A stretch of 64,000 nucleotides of DNA from Saccharicrinis fermentans DSM 9555 = JCM 21142 (GTDB taxonomy: Bacteria; Bacteroidota; Bacteroidia; Bacteroidales; Marinilabiliaceae), in contig NZ_KI912107.1 of the NCBI RefSeq assembly GCF_000517085.1, positions 628,425 to 692,424 of the forward strand, given 5' to 3'. Below are positions 49,745 to 58,845 of this stretch, one piece after another. The notes beneath the pieces are model-generated. The model did not search any database. It worked only from the letters and a program-made list of their open reading frames with translations, and was not told the DNA's origin. A program made the position numbers and the translations under genes. Each line of letters starts with the position of its first letter. The stretch's first letter is position 1.

Positions 49745-50038
49745 TTATGTCTCGGATGTTGAATCCGAAGATTTCGGGGTAGTGGCTTTTTCTGCGTTAC
49801 TTGTTTCTGCTTTTTGCATAAAGCCACTTATAAAGGATTTGAATAGGTTTAAAACATATTGTGATAAGTCATTGAAGATAGCAGAGACAAAACGCATTGG
49901 ATTCAGGTATTCTTGAAGCTCCATTTTTTTTATTTCTAACTTTTTTTCAGAGAGACGTATTTGATAATAAAGTTTTATTTTTTCTTCTCGGAAGTCGTCA
50001 AAGGAACTTATGTGTGTATAGTTATTATTCTTTGTCAT
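49745..50038 (-). CDS. Small hypothetical protein, last gene of YtxH-holin-like cluster
   Basis: A 97-residue protein beginning MTKNNNYTHISSFDDFREEK. It has a basic amphipathic helix (about residues 15-45, rich in Lys and Glu) and an S/T-rich C-terminal tail (ATTPKSSDSTSET). I do not recognise a family. ATG 50038 lies 14 nt inside the preceding gene's end, so the two are translationally coupled; the longer reading from 50134 is simply the overlapping frame of that gene. A role in envelope stress together with its neighbours is inference from the operon only. Confidence 0.6.
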   Translation of the reverse strand: MTKNNNYTHISSFDDFREEKIKLYYQIRLSEKKLEIKKMELQEYLNPMRFVSAIFNDLSQYVLNLFKSFISGFMQKAETSNAEKATTPKSSDSTSET

Positions 50039-50399
50039 AATTGCTGTAGTTAGGAAAAAATAAATGTATAAATGATTGAATGATGGGCTTGTTGATAAGG
50101 ATTCCCCTAAGCAGATAAAAAATAATACCGGCAACCAGATAGGCTCCTGCTACTATGATAAAGCCTAACTCGGTGCTGTTTGTGTAGCGTCCAAATGCGT
50201 AAGCTGCAGCTATTGATAAAAATAAGAGTATAAAAAATGCGATATAAAATAAAACAAGACGAACAGCTACACCGGCCGTAAAACGACTTAAATCTTCGGC
50301 AACATGCAGCTTCGTCAAATCTATTCTATTTTGAACGTAAGATTCAATCTCTTTTTTTATTTCTGTTAGATCGTCAGATAAACTTTCTTTATTACTCAT
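50025..50399 (-). CDS. Phage holin family / YqjE-like membrane protein
   Basis: A 124-residue inner-membrane protein. A ~40-residue charged amphipathic N-terminus (EIKKEIESYVQNRIDLTK) precedes two transmembrane helices (about residues 48-70 and 78-100). This matches the Phage_holin_3_6/YqjE family, which despite its name is a chromosomal envelope-stress-associated family, often next to YtxH-type genes. It lies 134 bp after the YtxH gene. Not evidence of a prophage. Confidence 0.75.
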   Translation of the reverse strand: MSNKESLSDDLTEIKKEIESYVQNRIDLTKLHVAEDLSRFTAGVAVRLVLFYIAFFILLFLSIAAAYAFGRYTNSTELGFIIVAGAYLVAGIIFYLLRGILINKPIIQSFIHLFFPNYSNYDKE

Positions 50400-50533
50400 A
50401 GTATATACGTAAAAATACCCGAATCAATTTCTGTTTTAATGTAAGAAATTTGAATCGGGCTTCAAAATAAAATGCTGCAAATTTTATGTGACATCAATTA
50501 ATTAACAAAGATGATGGATGATGCTGCCTCTTA

Positions 50534-50821
50534 TTAATTAGGACTGTTTGTGGGTTCTAGTGTTTTTTTGTATTCCTCAAGAAGTTTTTCAATTTTCCCC
50601 TCTATGTTGTGAATCTTAGTTCTAAGTTCGTCTTTAATTTCTCCACTTTTAACTTTTACTTTTTCTTTTGTGGCATTCATCTCTTTTTCTAACTCATGCA
50701 GCTTATCTCTTAGTTGTTTACGGGTTTCTTTTCCGTTTTGAGGTGCAAATAATAGTGCGCCTGCAGCGCCAACCATAGCTCCGGCCAGCAAGCCTCCTAA
50801 AAATAATCCTGTATTTTTCAT
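50534..50821 (-). CDS. YtxH domain protein
   Basis: A 95-residue protein with one glycine-rich transmembrane helix at the N-terminus (FLGGLLAGAMVGAAGALLFAP) and a long Lys/Glu-rich coiled-coil tail with a KETRKQLRDK segment, the YtxH/GlyZip pattern. ATG 50821 is chosen because the helix then starts at residue 5; a longer frame to 50860 adds 13 residues of no character. Related to general-stress proteins, exact role unknown. First gene of a three-gene minus-strand cluster divergent from the RSH gene. Confidence 0.8.
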   Translation of the reverse strand: MKNTGLFLGGLLAGAMVGAAGALLFAPQNGKETRKQLRDKLHELEKEMNATKEKVKVKSGEIKDELRTKIHNIEGKIEKLLEEYKKTLEPTNSPN

Positions 50822-51016
50822 ATGCCTAATTTTTAAATGGTTAATAATAATGTATATCATTTATTAATATAACACTTAAAGGTGTAAAAGTCAAGATGGC
50901 AAAAAAAGCTTTTGATAATTGCTTTGAATAAACATATCTGTACACTAAATTTGGGGATTAGCATCGGGTCTGTTTTTGTTTTATGACTGACACGGTATGG
51001 ATTTTTAAAGAAACAT

Positions 51017-53242
51017 ATGGAGAAGCTGGTTGAAATTGATCGTTACGAGAAGAAAGAGATAACAAAGAACTATAGAAGCTTGTTGAGGGCTTGTAAGAAT
51101 ATATTATCTAATGATGACATAAAGGAGATTCGGAAAGCCATTGAAATGGCTCTGAGTAGGAAGAAAGAGTTTAGAAGGCCATCGGGCAAGTTATCTGCCA
51201 TTCACTCATTGGAAGTGGCCAATATAGTGGCATCGGAGATCGGATTGGGAAGGACCTCTATCATCTGTGCTTTATTGTATGATGTTGTTCAGGGTGATGA
51301 TGTTGAGAAACATGAGATACTAGAGATCTTTGGTAAGAATGTGGAGGATATTGTTACCGGATTGATAAAGGTAAAAGGATTGTACGAGAAAGATACTTCT
51401 ATTGAAAGTGAAAACTTTAGAAAGCTACTTCTGACTTTTGCGCAGGATGTGAGGGTCATCCTCATTATTTTAGCGGACAGGTTACAGACCATGCGTAGCT
51501 TAAATTTATACGATGCTGAGAGCCAACAGGTAATTGCAGCCGAAGTGGGCTATTTGTATGCGCCTATGGCTCACCGCTTGGGTTTGTATTCTATCAAAAG
51601 TGAGATGGAAGATGGTGTGATGAAATACACCAATAGAGAGATGTATAGTTTTATTGCTAAAAAACTAAATGAAACGAAACGTGCCCGCGATAAATATATC
51701 GCCGATTTTATTGCGCCTATAAAAAAAGAGCTGGAGGCTGCTGGCTTAAAGTTCGATATCAAGGGACGTACTAAAACGATCTACTCTATCCATAATAAAA
51801 TGAAAAAGCAAAATACACCTTTCGAAAATGTGTATGATCTGTTTGCTATTCGTGTTATCCTAGATAGTAAGGAAAAGGATGAGAAAGCTGATTGTTGGAA
51901 AGTGTATTCCATTGTTACTGATAAGTATCAACCTAATCCATCCCGGCTACGCGATTGGTTATCTATCCCCAAATCAAATGGATATGAATCATTGCATACC
52001 ACCGTTCTGGGGCCCGATAAAAAGTGGGTGGAAGTGCAAATTCGAACCCATAGAATGAATGAAGTGGCTGAAAAAGGACTTGCTGCTCACTGGAAATATA
52101 AGGGGGGAGAAGGCGAAAAGGGAATGGACGCTTGGTTAGGTAATATCCGTGAGGTATTGGAAAATCCAGAAAGAAATGCCATTGACTTTATCGATGATTT
52201 TAAACTGAATCTTTACGATGAAGAGGTGTTTGTTTTTACACCCAAAGGGGATCTGAGACGCTTGCCAAAGGGCGCTACGGTGCTTGATTTTGCTTTTGAT
52301 ATTCACTCAGGGGTTGGAAAACAATGTAATGGCGCTAAGATAAATGGAAAGCATGCCTCCATTAAACAGGTATTGAAAAATGGAGATCAAATAGAGGTGC
52401 TTACGTCTAAAACACAAGTGCCTAGGGCTGAATGGTTAAATGTGGTGGCTACTTCTCGTGCTAAATCGAAGGTGAAACAGGCGCTCAAGGAAATACAATA
52501 TAAGGAATCTGAATTTGGAAAAGAAACCCTCGTTAGAAGACTTAAAAATTGGAAAATAGAACTGACCGATCAGCTGATTCATCAGTTGGTAAAGCATTAT
52601 AAATCAAAGTCGATTAATGATTTTTTTAGGGAGATTGCACTGGGGACGATAGATGTGACCAGTATGAAGGATGTGGTGAGTGCTCCAGATACTAAAGTGC
52701 TGGATAAAGAGAAGCAGGAAGAGGTTGCTCAACAGAAAAGTGCTACCAATTTTGTGGCCGGTTATGATGAACTGGAGGACTCGGATGATGTGCTTGTGAT
52801 TGATAAAAACCTTAAAAATGTGGATTATTCACTGGCCAAATGCTGTAGTCCAATCTTTGGTGACAAAATTTTTGGCTTCGTGGCGGTTACTGGAGGAATA
52901 AAAATACATCGAATTAACTGTCCCAATGCTCCAGAGATGCGATCTAAATTTGGATATAGAATTGTTAATGCACAATGGAATTCTGGTGGTACAGCTAATT
53001 TTCAGGCTACTCTTAAGATTACAGGAACGGATGATATTGGTATTGTTAGTAATATAAGCCAGGTCATTACTAAAGACTTGAAAATGAAAATGCGGTCTAT
53101 TTCTATTGACTCCCAGGAGGGGAGTTTTGAGGGGACAGTAACTGTATTTGTAAATGATACCGATATGTTAGGACGACTCATCAAAAAGGTGAAGAAAGTG
53201 AAAGGCGTTTATAATGTGTCTCGTATTGATTCGGTAGTATAG
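51017..53242 (+). CDS. Long RSH protein: (p)ppGpp synthetase with degenerate hydrolase site
   Basis: A 741-residue RelA/SpoT homologue. The N-terminal HD hydrolase domain keeps His63 but reads ALLYDVVQGDD (Tyr88-Asp89) where active hydrolases have HDVVEDT, and LADRLQTMRSL instead of LADRLHNMRT. The synthetase domain looks intact: GRTKTIYSIHNKM, NVYDLFAIRVI, KSNGYESLHTTV and VEVQIRTHRMNEVAEKGLAAHW. TGS (EEVFVFTPKGDLRRLPKGAT), a CC zinc-finger/ACT linker (AKCCSPIFGDKIFGF) and a C-terminal ACT domain follow. It should make (p)ppGpp on ribosomes during amino-acid starvation but probably cannot degrade it, like RelA. Many Bacteroidota carry a second, bifunctional RSH; it is not in this window. Confidence 0.9.
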   Translation: MEKLVEIDRYEKKEITKNYRSLLRACKNILSNDDIKEIRKAIEMALSRKKEFRRPSGKLSAIHSLEVANIVASEIGLGRTSIICALLYDVVQGDDVEKHEILEIFGKNVEDIVTGLIKVKGLYEKDTSIESENFRKLLLTFAQDVRVILIILADRLQTMRSLNLYDAESQQVIAAEVGYLYAPMAHRLGLYSIKSEMEDGVMKYTNREMYSFIAKKLNETKRARDKYIADFIAPIKKELEAAGLKFDIKGRTKTIYSIHNKMKKQNTPFENVYDLFAIRVILDSKEKDEKADCWKVYSIVTDKYQPNPSRLRDWLSIPKSNGYESLHTTVLGPDKKWVEVQIRTHRMNEVAEKGLAAHWKYKGGEGEKGMDAWLGNIREVLENPERNAIDFIDDFKLNLYDEEVFVFTPKGDLRRLPKGATVLDFAFDIHSGVGKQCNGAKINGKHASIKQVLKNGDQIEVLTSKTQVPRAEWLNVVATSRAKSKVKQALKEIQYKESEFGKETLVRRLKNWKIELTDQLIHQLVKHYKSKSINDFFREIALGTIDVTSMKDVVSAPDTKVLDKEKQEEVAQQKSATNFVAGYDELEDSDDVLVIDKNLKNVDYSLAKCCSPIFGDKIFGFVAVTGGIKIHRINCPNAPEMRSKFGYRIVNAQWNSGGTANFQATLKITGTDDIGIVSNISQVITKDLKMKMRSISIDSQEGSFEGTVTVFVNDTDMLGRLIKKVKKVKGVYNVSRIDSVV

Positions 53243-53390
53243 TTTCTTTTGACATATGCATGGGTGGGATCTGTGTGCTGATACAGACTGAAAAGGTCTT
53301 GTGTAAATGTTTTTTTAACAGAACCAACTTTTGTGCGTTATCTGCCGGTGTTTTATGGTGTGTTAAATGCAAAACGCCTATATAAATAAA

Positions 53391-53417
53391 GAGTCACCAT
53401 TTTTGCAATGGTGACTC
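53391..53417. terminator. Bidirectional-type hairpin between RSH and hflC
   Basis: GAGTCACCATT and AATGGTGACTC pair perfectly (11 bp) around TTTGC. The genes on both sides converge here. T-runs are short, so it may work as a bidirectional mRNA end. Confidence 0.6.
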
Positions 53418-53535
53418 ATGTAAATGACTTTTTAGTTTGCTGATTACGCGGAGAATAAGTCCGCTATAACTATTGTTTATATTAATTGGGTTATAGGAGA
53501 TCGTATTTTACTTATTACCCAATTACTTTTGTTCT

Positions 53536-54480
53536 TTACTTCATACTTTTCATGTATTTAAAAAGTTCGCTGTCGGTTGATAAGATAACCGAAGTTGTTG
53601 TGTCAAATGTAGTTTCAAAAGTTTCCATTGATTTTAAGAAACCGTATAATTCGCGGGAAGCAGCTGTTTGGTTGTACGCAGAGGCATAGATGGCTGCGGC
53701 CTGTGCATCGGCCTTACCTTTTATTTCTTCAGCTTTTCTAAAGGCTTCGGATTGTATTGTTTTTAGCTCTCTTTCTTTTTCTCCATTAATACGAGAGGCT
53801 TCACCCTGACCTTCGGAGCGAAATTTATCGGCTATACGAAATCTTTCACTTTTCATTCGTTCGTACACCTGAGCACTCACCTCTTTCACATAGTTAATTC
53901 TTTTGAATCTAAAATCTAGGATGATAATACCCAGGTCTTTGGCCTTTTCGTTGGCAGATATAAGAATTTTATCTTGCAGTTGTTGACGTCCAACAGATAT
54001 GATATCCAGTGAGTCTGAGATCATTTCTCCCGTAGCTCCGGAAGATGCTGGTGTTCTGTTCTGAGATCGTACTGCTTCTTCCAGATCGTGGGCTGCTATG
54101 TAATCCCGTGTTTCTCCATCCAATATATCATTTAAACGTGTAAGAGCACCTCTTTCGTTGGTCATTCTCTTGAAGAATTGCAATGGGTCTGTTATTTGCC
54201 ATCGTGCATACGTATCAACAAAAATGAACTTTTTATCTTTTGTGGGGACTTGGTTAGGATCACCATCCCATTCCATGTAGCGTTTGTCAAAATAATTGGT
54301 CTTTTGAATAAAAGGTGTTTTAAATTTTAGACCGGGTTCTGTTTTTGCTTCTCCAACAGGTTTACCAAACTGAGTAATTACAACCTGTTCTGTTTCTTTT
54401 ACCACGTATGCACTTTGAAATATTACAACTAGCAATACAGCCAAAGCGACGGATATAAGTATGAATTTATTATTTTTCAT
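53536..54480 (-). CDS. hflC: FtsH protease modulator HflC
   Basis: A 314-residue SPFH/band 7 membrane protein. One N-terminal helix (MKNNKFILISVALAVLLVV) is followed by the band 7 domain (ETEQVVITQFGKPVG) and a long charged helix rich in Ala and Glu near the C-terminus. Together with HflK it forms a large periplasmic cage around the FtsH protease. ATG 54480 is used. A longer frame to 54549 encodes FAQFSKVSLIFKQ from the repeat element, parallel to the false extension at 22841. Unusually, hflC is 292 bp from hflK because two repeat units are inserted right at its start codon. Confidence 0.92.
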   Translation of the reverse strand: MKNNKFILISVALAVLLVVIFQSAYVVKETEQVVITQFGKPVGEAKTEPGLKFKTPFIQKTNYFDKRYMEWDGDPNQVPTKDKKFIFVDTYARWQITDPLQFFKRMTNERGALTRLNDILDGETRDYIAAHDLEEAVRSQNRTPASSGATGEMISDSLDIISVGRQQLQDKILISANEKAKDLGIIILDFRFKRINYVKEVSAQVYERMKSERFRIADKFRSEGQGEASRINGEKERELKTIQSEAFRKAEEIKGKADAQAAAIYASAYNQTAASRELYGFLKSMETFETTFDTTTSVILSTDSELFKYMKSMK

Positions 54481-54661
54481 TTGTTTAAAAATTAGTGAAA
54501 CTTTACTAAACTGTGCAAATTTCAATTGTTCATCTATGTGCCCAATCATTTGCGCTGCTCATGCCCGTTTCATCTGTTTATATTTAACTTTTAATGGTCC
54601 TATGGATCTCATTAAAACTAATCATCCTTCTGTGTGTGAAACAATTCTCATAACACGTTTC
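54479..54661 (-). repeat. 90-nt palindromic leader element, two tandem units between hflK and hflC
   Basis: Proximal unit 54479-54571 and distal unit 54572-54661, joined by CGTTTC. The proximal unit shares long stretches with the unit at 22795-22887 (GAAATTTGCA, AAGTTTC, CTAATTTTTAAACA). The distal unit has the canonical CACACAGAAGGATGATTAG. The hflC ATG is completed by the element's last two bases, and hflK and hflC, normally adjacent, are separated by the insertion. Confidence 0.75.
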
Positions 54662-54772
54662 ATATGGTATTGCTTTGTTTTACAAAGAAGTATGTGTTGA
54701 TCTCACTATTGCGCTGATCTCTTCTAATAGGTAGGCAGTGCTTTTAGTGGCTTGTTTTACCATTTAAAAGTG

Positions 54773-55744
54773 CTATTTATTCAACTGCATCTGTAATAAT
54801 GGTAAAACACTGTTTCCCTCTTCATCAATGATGATCTTGCTACCTAGTTTTGGTAAAACAGAGCCCATGGTTTCAAGGTATATTCTTCTTTTGGTAACCT
54901 CAGGAGCTTTTACGTACTCTTTGTAGATTGCGTTAAAACGGGCAACTTCACCGAGTGCGTTATTCACCCGTTCTGTAGCAAAACCTTCCGCTTTTTGTAT
55001 GGTTTCTTCGGCTTGTCCTCTTGCTTTGGGAATTACTTTATTATACTCTGATTTTGCCTGATTAATCAAGGTTTCTCTTTCTTGTTGTGCTTGGTTGACA
55101 GCATTAAATGCAGCTTTTACCGGTTCTGGAGGGTTTACATCTTGCAGTACTATCTGATCTACCTTAACACCCAGTGAATATTCCTGACATATTTCGTTCA
55201 CAAGCACTTCCATTTTGGTGGCTATCTCTGTACGTCCTACGGTTAGTACTTCATTTACCGTGCGGTCTCCAATGATTTGTCGAAGAGCAGCTTCCGATAC
55301 ATCACGTAGTGTGCCTTCCGGGTTTCTTACCATAAAAAGATAGTCGTATGGTTTGTTAATACGGTATTGTACCACCCATTCCACATCAGCCAGATTAAGG
55401 TCGCCTGTGAGCATTAAAGACTCATCTTTAACACCCGATCTGGCATGCTGTGCTTGAGAGCCACCTTTACGTGTTCGAAAGCCGAATTCTAACTTTTGTT
55501 GTCTTTCAACAGCTACCTTGTATACCTGTTCAACAAAAGGCATTTTCATATTCAGCCCTGGTTCAACTTTTCTTACATATTTACCAAAACGGGTAATAAC
55601 ACCCACTTCTTCTGGTTCAACCTGAAAAAAAGAACCAAAGAAAATCAGCAATGAAAAAAAGGCGATGATGATCATCTTCCTGTACTTCAGAATGTTTTTC
55701 AAAAGAGGAGATTCGATTTTGAAATTGTTAAAATTACTTTCCAT
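54773..55744 (-). CDS. hflK: FtsH protease modulator HflK
   Basis: A 323-residue band 7/SPFH protein with one N-terminal membrane helix (IIIAFFSLLIFFGSFF, residues ~25-40), then EEVGVITRFGKYVRKVEPGLNMKMPF, quoted in part, and VDQIVLQDVNPPEPVKAAFNAV near residue 200, a well-known HflK signature. It partners with HflC in regulating FtsH. The gene precedes hflC on the same strand. The 54662-54772 stretch between repeat and hflK stop holds no other gene. Confidence 0.92.
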   Translation of the reverse strand: MESNFNNFKIESPLLKNILKYRKMIIIAFFSLLIFFGSFFQVEPEEVGVITRFGKYVRKVEPGLNMKMPFVEQVYKVAVERQQKLEFGFRTRKGGSQAQHARSGVKDESLMLTGDLNLADVEWVVQYRINKPYDYLFMVRNPEGTLRDVSEAALRQIIGDRTVNEVLTVGRTEIATKMEVLVNEICQEYSLGVKVDQIVLQDVNPPEPVKAAFNAVNQAQQERETLINQAKSEYNKVIPKARGQAEETIQKAEGFATERVNNALGEVARFNAIYKEYVKAPEVTKRRIYLETMGSVLPKLGSKIIIDEEGNSVLPLLQMQLNK

Positions 55745-55926
55745 TTGTTATGCATTTATTTTTTTCTACACATGGTATTCGGATACTTTTCATAACTGTT
55801 TGCGTAAATTTCTTATGTAAGGTATTGAATCTTAGTGTGTAGATGAGTAAACAACTTAATTGTATGATCTTCGAATATGAATGAACCTATGTGTTCAACT
55901 AATATTGTGAACAATATACAAAAAAA

Positions 55927-57471
55927 CTATGGTATATTTTTCTTTTTATATCGTTTTCGCCATAGTAGATAGCCACTTAATACGACCATCATTCCTATTA
56001 GTCCGGAAAGGGGGACTATTAGGATGTAGAAGCTGCTGATTAGCTGCTGAAAAAAACGGCCGGTATGTATTTCCAGTGACAAATTCCAGAGCGACATTTT
56101 TGATTCTTTTAATACATTCTCTGGCATTTCAGGAAAGTGCCCATGGTGATTCAAAGGAATAACACCTTTGTCGTAGTCTACCATGTATTGATTGCCATTT
56201 GTATCGGTCAAATGTCCAGTGATTTTATAATCACCAATGGGACGACCGGAATGATTTCCCTTGTAAATTTCACCTTGTGCATAATTATATATTTCGGGGT
56301 GTGACGGATGCCAAAGAAATAAACCACTGAATGAACCGATCATGTAGGCTCCCTGTGTGTAGGGTTTCAATGTGTTAATGCCCATTACGCTAACCGGTGG
56401 TTGTATTTTAAAAGGGATGGGGGTTAAGTTGTTGGTTGATAGGTGATACATGCCTTCGGAAGTGGATAGTAGAAAGATGTTTTTGTTTGCGTCGTATAGT
56501 AGGTCTCTTAACTTATCATACCAAGGATTGCGCTGATCGAGATGAGAATATTTAATAGGTGTTACTTTTGACCTGGCAATGGCTATTAACAAAGGAGGCC
56601 GAAGGAACATACCGGTAAAAAAAAGTATGATTAAGCAAACAAAAGTCCATGCGCCCAGATGATTGTGCCATTTTAACGACCAGCGATTTATTTTAATGAT
56701 TTTTGTTCTCTCTTTTGATTTTTGTTGCCGTTGTTTAATCCATTTAGGAAAGAAGAAATAAATGATGCCGGAAAGGGAAAGGAAGAGGGTTACAATACCG
56801 AGTAAATCAACAAATAACTTCCCAGGCAAACCCAGTATTTCTCCGGAATGAATTTGCCAGATGGTTTCAAAGAGACTCACTTGGTTTTTGTAGTCCTTGG
56901 GTTTTTTTAATTCAATCTTTTTGAATTCGGTCTCACTTCCCTTTGACCTTCCCTTGAATAAAAAGGAACGATTCATTGCGTAAATGGTATCACCTATACT
57001 TTCAATAGACACAAATCTTTTTATCTCTACATCAAGATGAAATTTAGTCCATGCCAACTGTTCTTTGTTGTAGGCGTACAAACCAAAATGTGTTGCCGCA
57101 TATAGATTTCCATCTTGCGAGCGATGAAGGTCGAAAATCTTTCGGTTATCCATTCCTTGTGGAAAACCTGCATTGAAGGTGCGGTATTCTTTAAAGCTAG
57201 AATCTGTTTGCCAAATTCCTATATTGCCATATACCAGTATACTGTCACTATTAATGATCAAATTTCCCTTAATGGCACCGTTGTTCCAATGATGATACCG
57301 GAAGTTTGCAGGGAGGATCGTTCTTGAGATATCTATCCCAGAGAAAAATTCTCTATGATTCATGAAAATACCTGTGATGCTATAGTATAATAGCAAAAAT
57401 GAGATGATTAAGCCGGGCCATCTATGCAGCTTTTTAAAGATCTTTGTCACTTTGTTCTTTGAATTCCTCAT
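55927..57471 (-). CDS. PepSY-associated TM protein
   Basis: A 514-residue inner-membrane protein with four membrane helices (near residues 20-40, 220-245, 270-295 and 480-505). Conserved histidines stand at helix edges: KLHRWPGLI, WQIHSGEIL, KWHNHLGAW and LEIHTGRFF, as in PepSY_TM/PiuB-type proteins, which are thought to be flavin or heme linked reductases in iron or metal uptake. Two large periplasmic loops have beta-propeller-like repeats (DGNLYAATHFGLYAY, KNIFLLSTSEGMYHL). I start at ATG 57471; the frame could begin at TTG 57483. It is 2 bp from the DUF2024 gene and likely cotranscribed. Confidence 0.82.
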   Translation of the reverse strand: MRNSKNKVTKIFKKLHRWPGLIISFLLLYYSITGIFMNHREFFSGIDISRTILPANFRYHHWNNGAIKGNLIINSDSILVYGNIGIWQTDSSFKEYRTFNAGFPQGMDNRKIFDLHRSQDGNLYAATHFGLYAYNKEQLAWTKFHLDVEIKRFVSIESIGDTIYAMNRSFLFKGRSKGSETEFKKIELKKPKDYKNQVSLFETIWQIHSGEILGLPGKLFVDLLGIVTLFLSLSGIIYFFFPKWIKQRQQKSKERTKIIKINRWSLKWHNHLGAWTFVCLIILFFTGMFLRPPLLIAIARSKVTPIKYSHLDQRNPWYDKLRDLLYDANKNIFLLSTSEGMYHLSTNNLTPIPFKIQPPVSVMGINTLKPYTQGAYMIGSFSGLFLWHPSHPEIYNYAQGEIYKGNHSGRPIGDYKITGHLTDTNGNQYMVDYDKGVIPLNHHGHFPEMPENVLKESKMSLWNLSLEIHTGRFFQQLISSFYILIVPLSGLIGMMVVLSGYLLWRKRYKKKNIP

Positions 57472-57473
57472 AG

Positions 57474-57737
57474 TTAATCGCAATTCTCCATTTCAATAAT
57501 ATAATACCCCTTACTTTGTATGGCATTGACCATTACCTCATTTGCATTCTCAATATGGCAAAATACGCATTCTTTTGCACTCAGCGTTTCTGATTGAACA
57601 TCTTTTCCCTTTAGGTATTCTTGTCCAAAATGGTATATTTTTAAGGCATTTTTTTCTTCCTCAGGAACAGCAATATCAAAATGCATCTTCTTGCCATCTT
57701 TTTTTTCTACGTAGGTATCCCATATTGCTACTTTCAT
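57474..57737 (-). CDS. DUF2024 family protein
   Basis: An 87-residue cytoplasmic protein starting MKVAIWDTYVEKKDGKKMHF, with ECVFCHIENANEVMVNAI near the C-terminus, the signature of DUF2024 (Cys53xxCys56His). Function is unknown; the Cys-x-x-Cys-His may bind metal. It is encoded directly upstream of the PepSY protein, behind an exact promoter box at 57803-57810. Confidence 0.85.
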   Translation of the reverse strand: MKVAIWDTYVEKKDGKKMHFDIAVPEEEKNALKIYHFGQEYLKGKDVQSETLSAKECVFCHIENANEVMVNAIQSKGYYIIEMENCD

Positions 57738-57802
57738 AGGTGTCTTATTTTAATGTTTGAAGTTAATAAATCGTCTTAATTTTCAGTTTTGCTTGCTGAT
57801 TG

Positions 57803-57810
57803 CAAATATA
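57803..57810 (-). promoter_or_regulatory. -7 promoter box of DUF2024-PepSY unit
   Basis: TATATTTG on the minus strand, an exact TAnnTTTG match, 66 bp upstream of ATG 57737. The remaining 57811-58066 has no gene I can support. Confidence 0.5.
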
Positions 57811-58066
57811 GAAACATTTTATAAAAAGATATGTATATCCTTTTATTATGATTTTATGCTGTATCTTCACGAATTGTTATATGTGATTGTAGTTAAAAAC
57901 AGGGAGGCTAGAATCTGGTTTAGTACATGTTGTGCTGAGCTATATTGTAAGCGATGGTTATATAATTTGACATTAAGGGAACCTGGTGGGGGAATATTAT
58001 TCTCTATCTGGCTAGTGGCTAGCTATTTTGTCGGGTTCCAAAAGACTAACAAAAATAAAGGTTAAC

Positions 58067-58743
58067 ATGAAAGCGTATTTAAACCTCGATGAGGAAAAGT
58101 TAAAAAAGATTCTTGATATAAAACTAAAAGTTTTTAGGCGAGAGATGAGCCCTGCAGAAGCTAAAAAGCTAGTGAATGATTCATTTACGTTTATCACTCC
58201 CGAAGAGTTTGCTTATGGTGAACAACATATACTTGAATATGGCATAACGGATGAAGTTATGGTGGAGGGTATGGATGATATTATTGATATTTTTGAAGAT
58301 GTGTTACGAACAGAGGATAGTCATTTACCTCAAGGACATCCAATTCAGACCTATCTCAACGAAGTGGATGCATTAGAGGCTTTGCTTCGAGGTATCGAGG
58401 CAAAAATGAATACCAAGTTTATTAAAAATGAATGGTTAGAGCTATATGATAAACTCAGGCAGATAAACACTCACTTTAGCAGAAAACAAAAGAAGCCGTT
58501 AAAACTTTAGAAATTCATAAGGGAGCTGTAATTGCGCCACTACTAAAAAAATATCCATACTTAAAGGAATTTCTAATTTCACTAAGTCCCAAATATAAGC
58601 AACTCAATAATCCAGTTGTTTTTAATACAATGGGTAATGTAGCAACCTTGGAAATGATTGCTGGACGTGGTGATTTTGAAGTGGAAGAATTGATTCAGAA
58701 ATTAGAGGATAGGGTAGCCTTGTATAATTCCAAACATCGTTAA
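58067..58743 (+). pseudogene. Broken DUF438-hemerythrin-DUF1858 gene
   Basis: The first frame (58067-58510, 147 residues) carries a DUF438 domain (SPAEAKKLVNDSFTFITPEEF to GHPIQTYLNEVDALEALL, quoted in part) and ends just at the first hemerythrin-like helix (INTHFSRKQ). The following -1 frame (from about 58495) encodes a complete DUF1858 domain (IAPLLKKYPYLKEFLISLS, TMGNVATLEMIAGRGDFEVE) up to TAA 58741-58743. In intact relatives a hemerythrin helical bundle, with metal-binding His and Glu residues, lies between these parts; here most of it is missing. Internal deletion plus frameshift is the simplest reading. No slippery heptamer is seen at the junction. Confidence 0.65.
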
Positions 58744-58845
58744 ACCCGAAAAACGTATTAGAAAATCTTTGACGAAGTTCCAATGCATCATTGGCGTTAA
58801 ACAATAATGGTTAAAAAAAGAGATGGGGTGCCATTCTTGATTGGA

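Noticed and set aside
50025-50399. Prophage lysis gene
   Set aside because: The phage-holin family name is historical; the YtxH neighbour and lack of phage genes indicate a chromosomal envelope gene.
57757-58065. 102-codon + strand ORF before the DUF438 relic
   Set aside because: No recognisable domain and unlikely residue composition; overlaps the promoter region of the DUF2024 gene on the other strand.
58481-58510. DUF438 frame change as a programmed frameshift
   Set aside because: No X XXY YYZ heptamer at the junction, and the protein lacks most of the hemerythrin domain, so deletion/decay is more likely.
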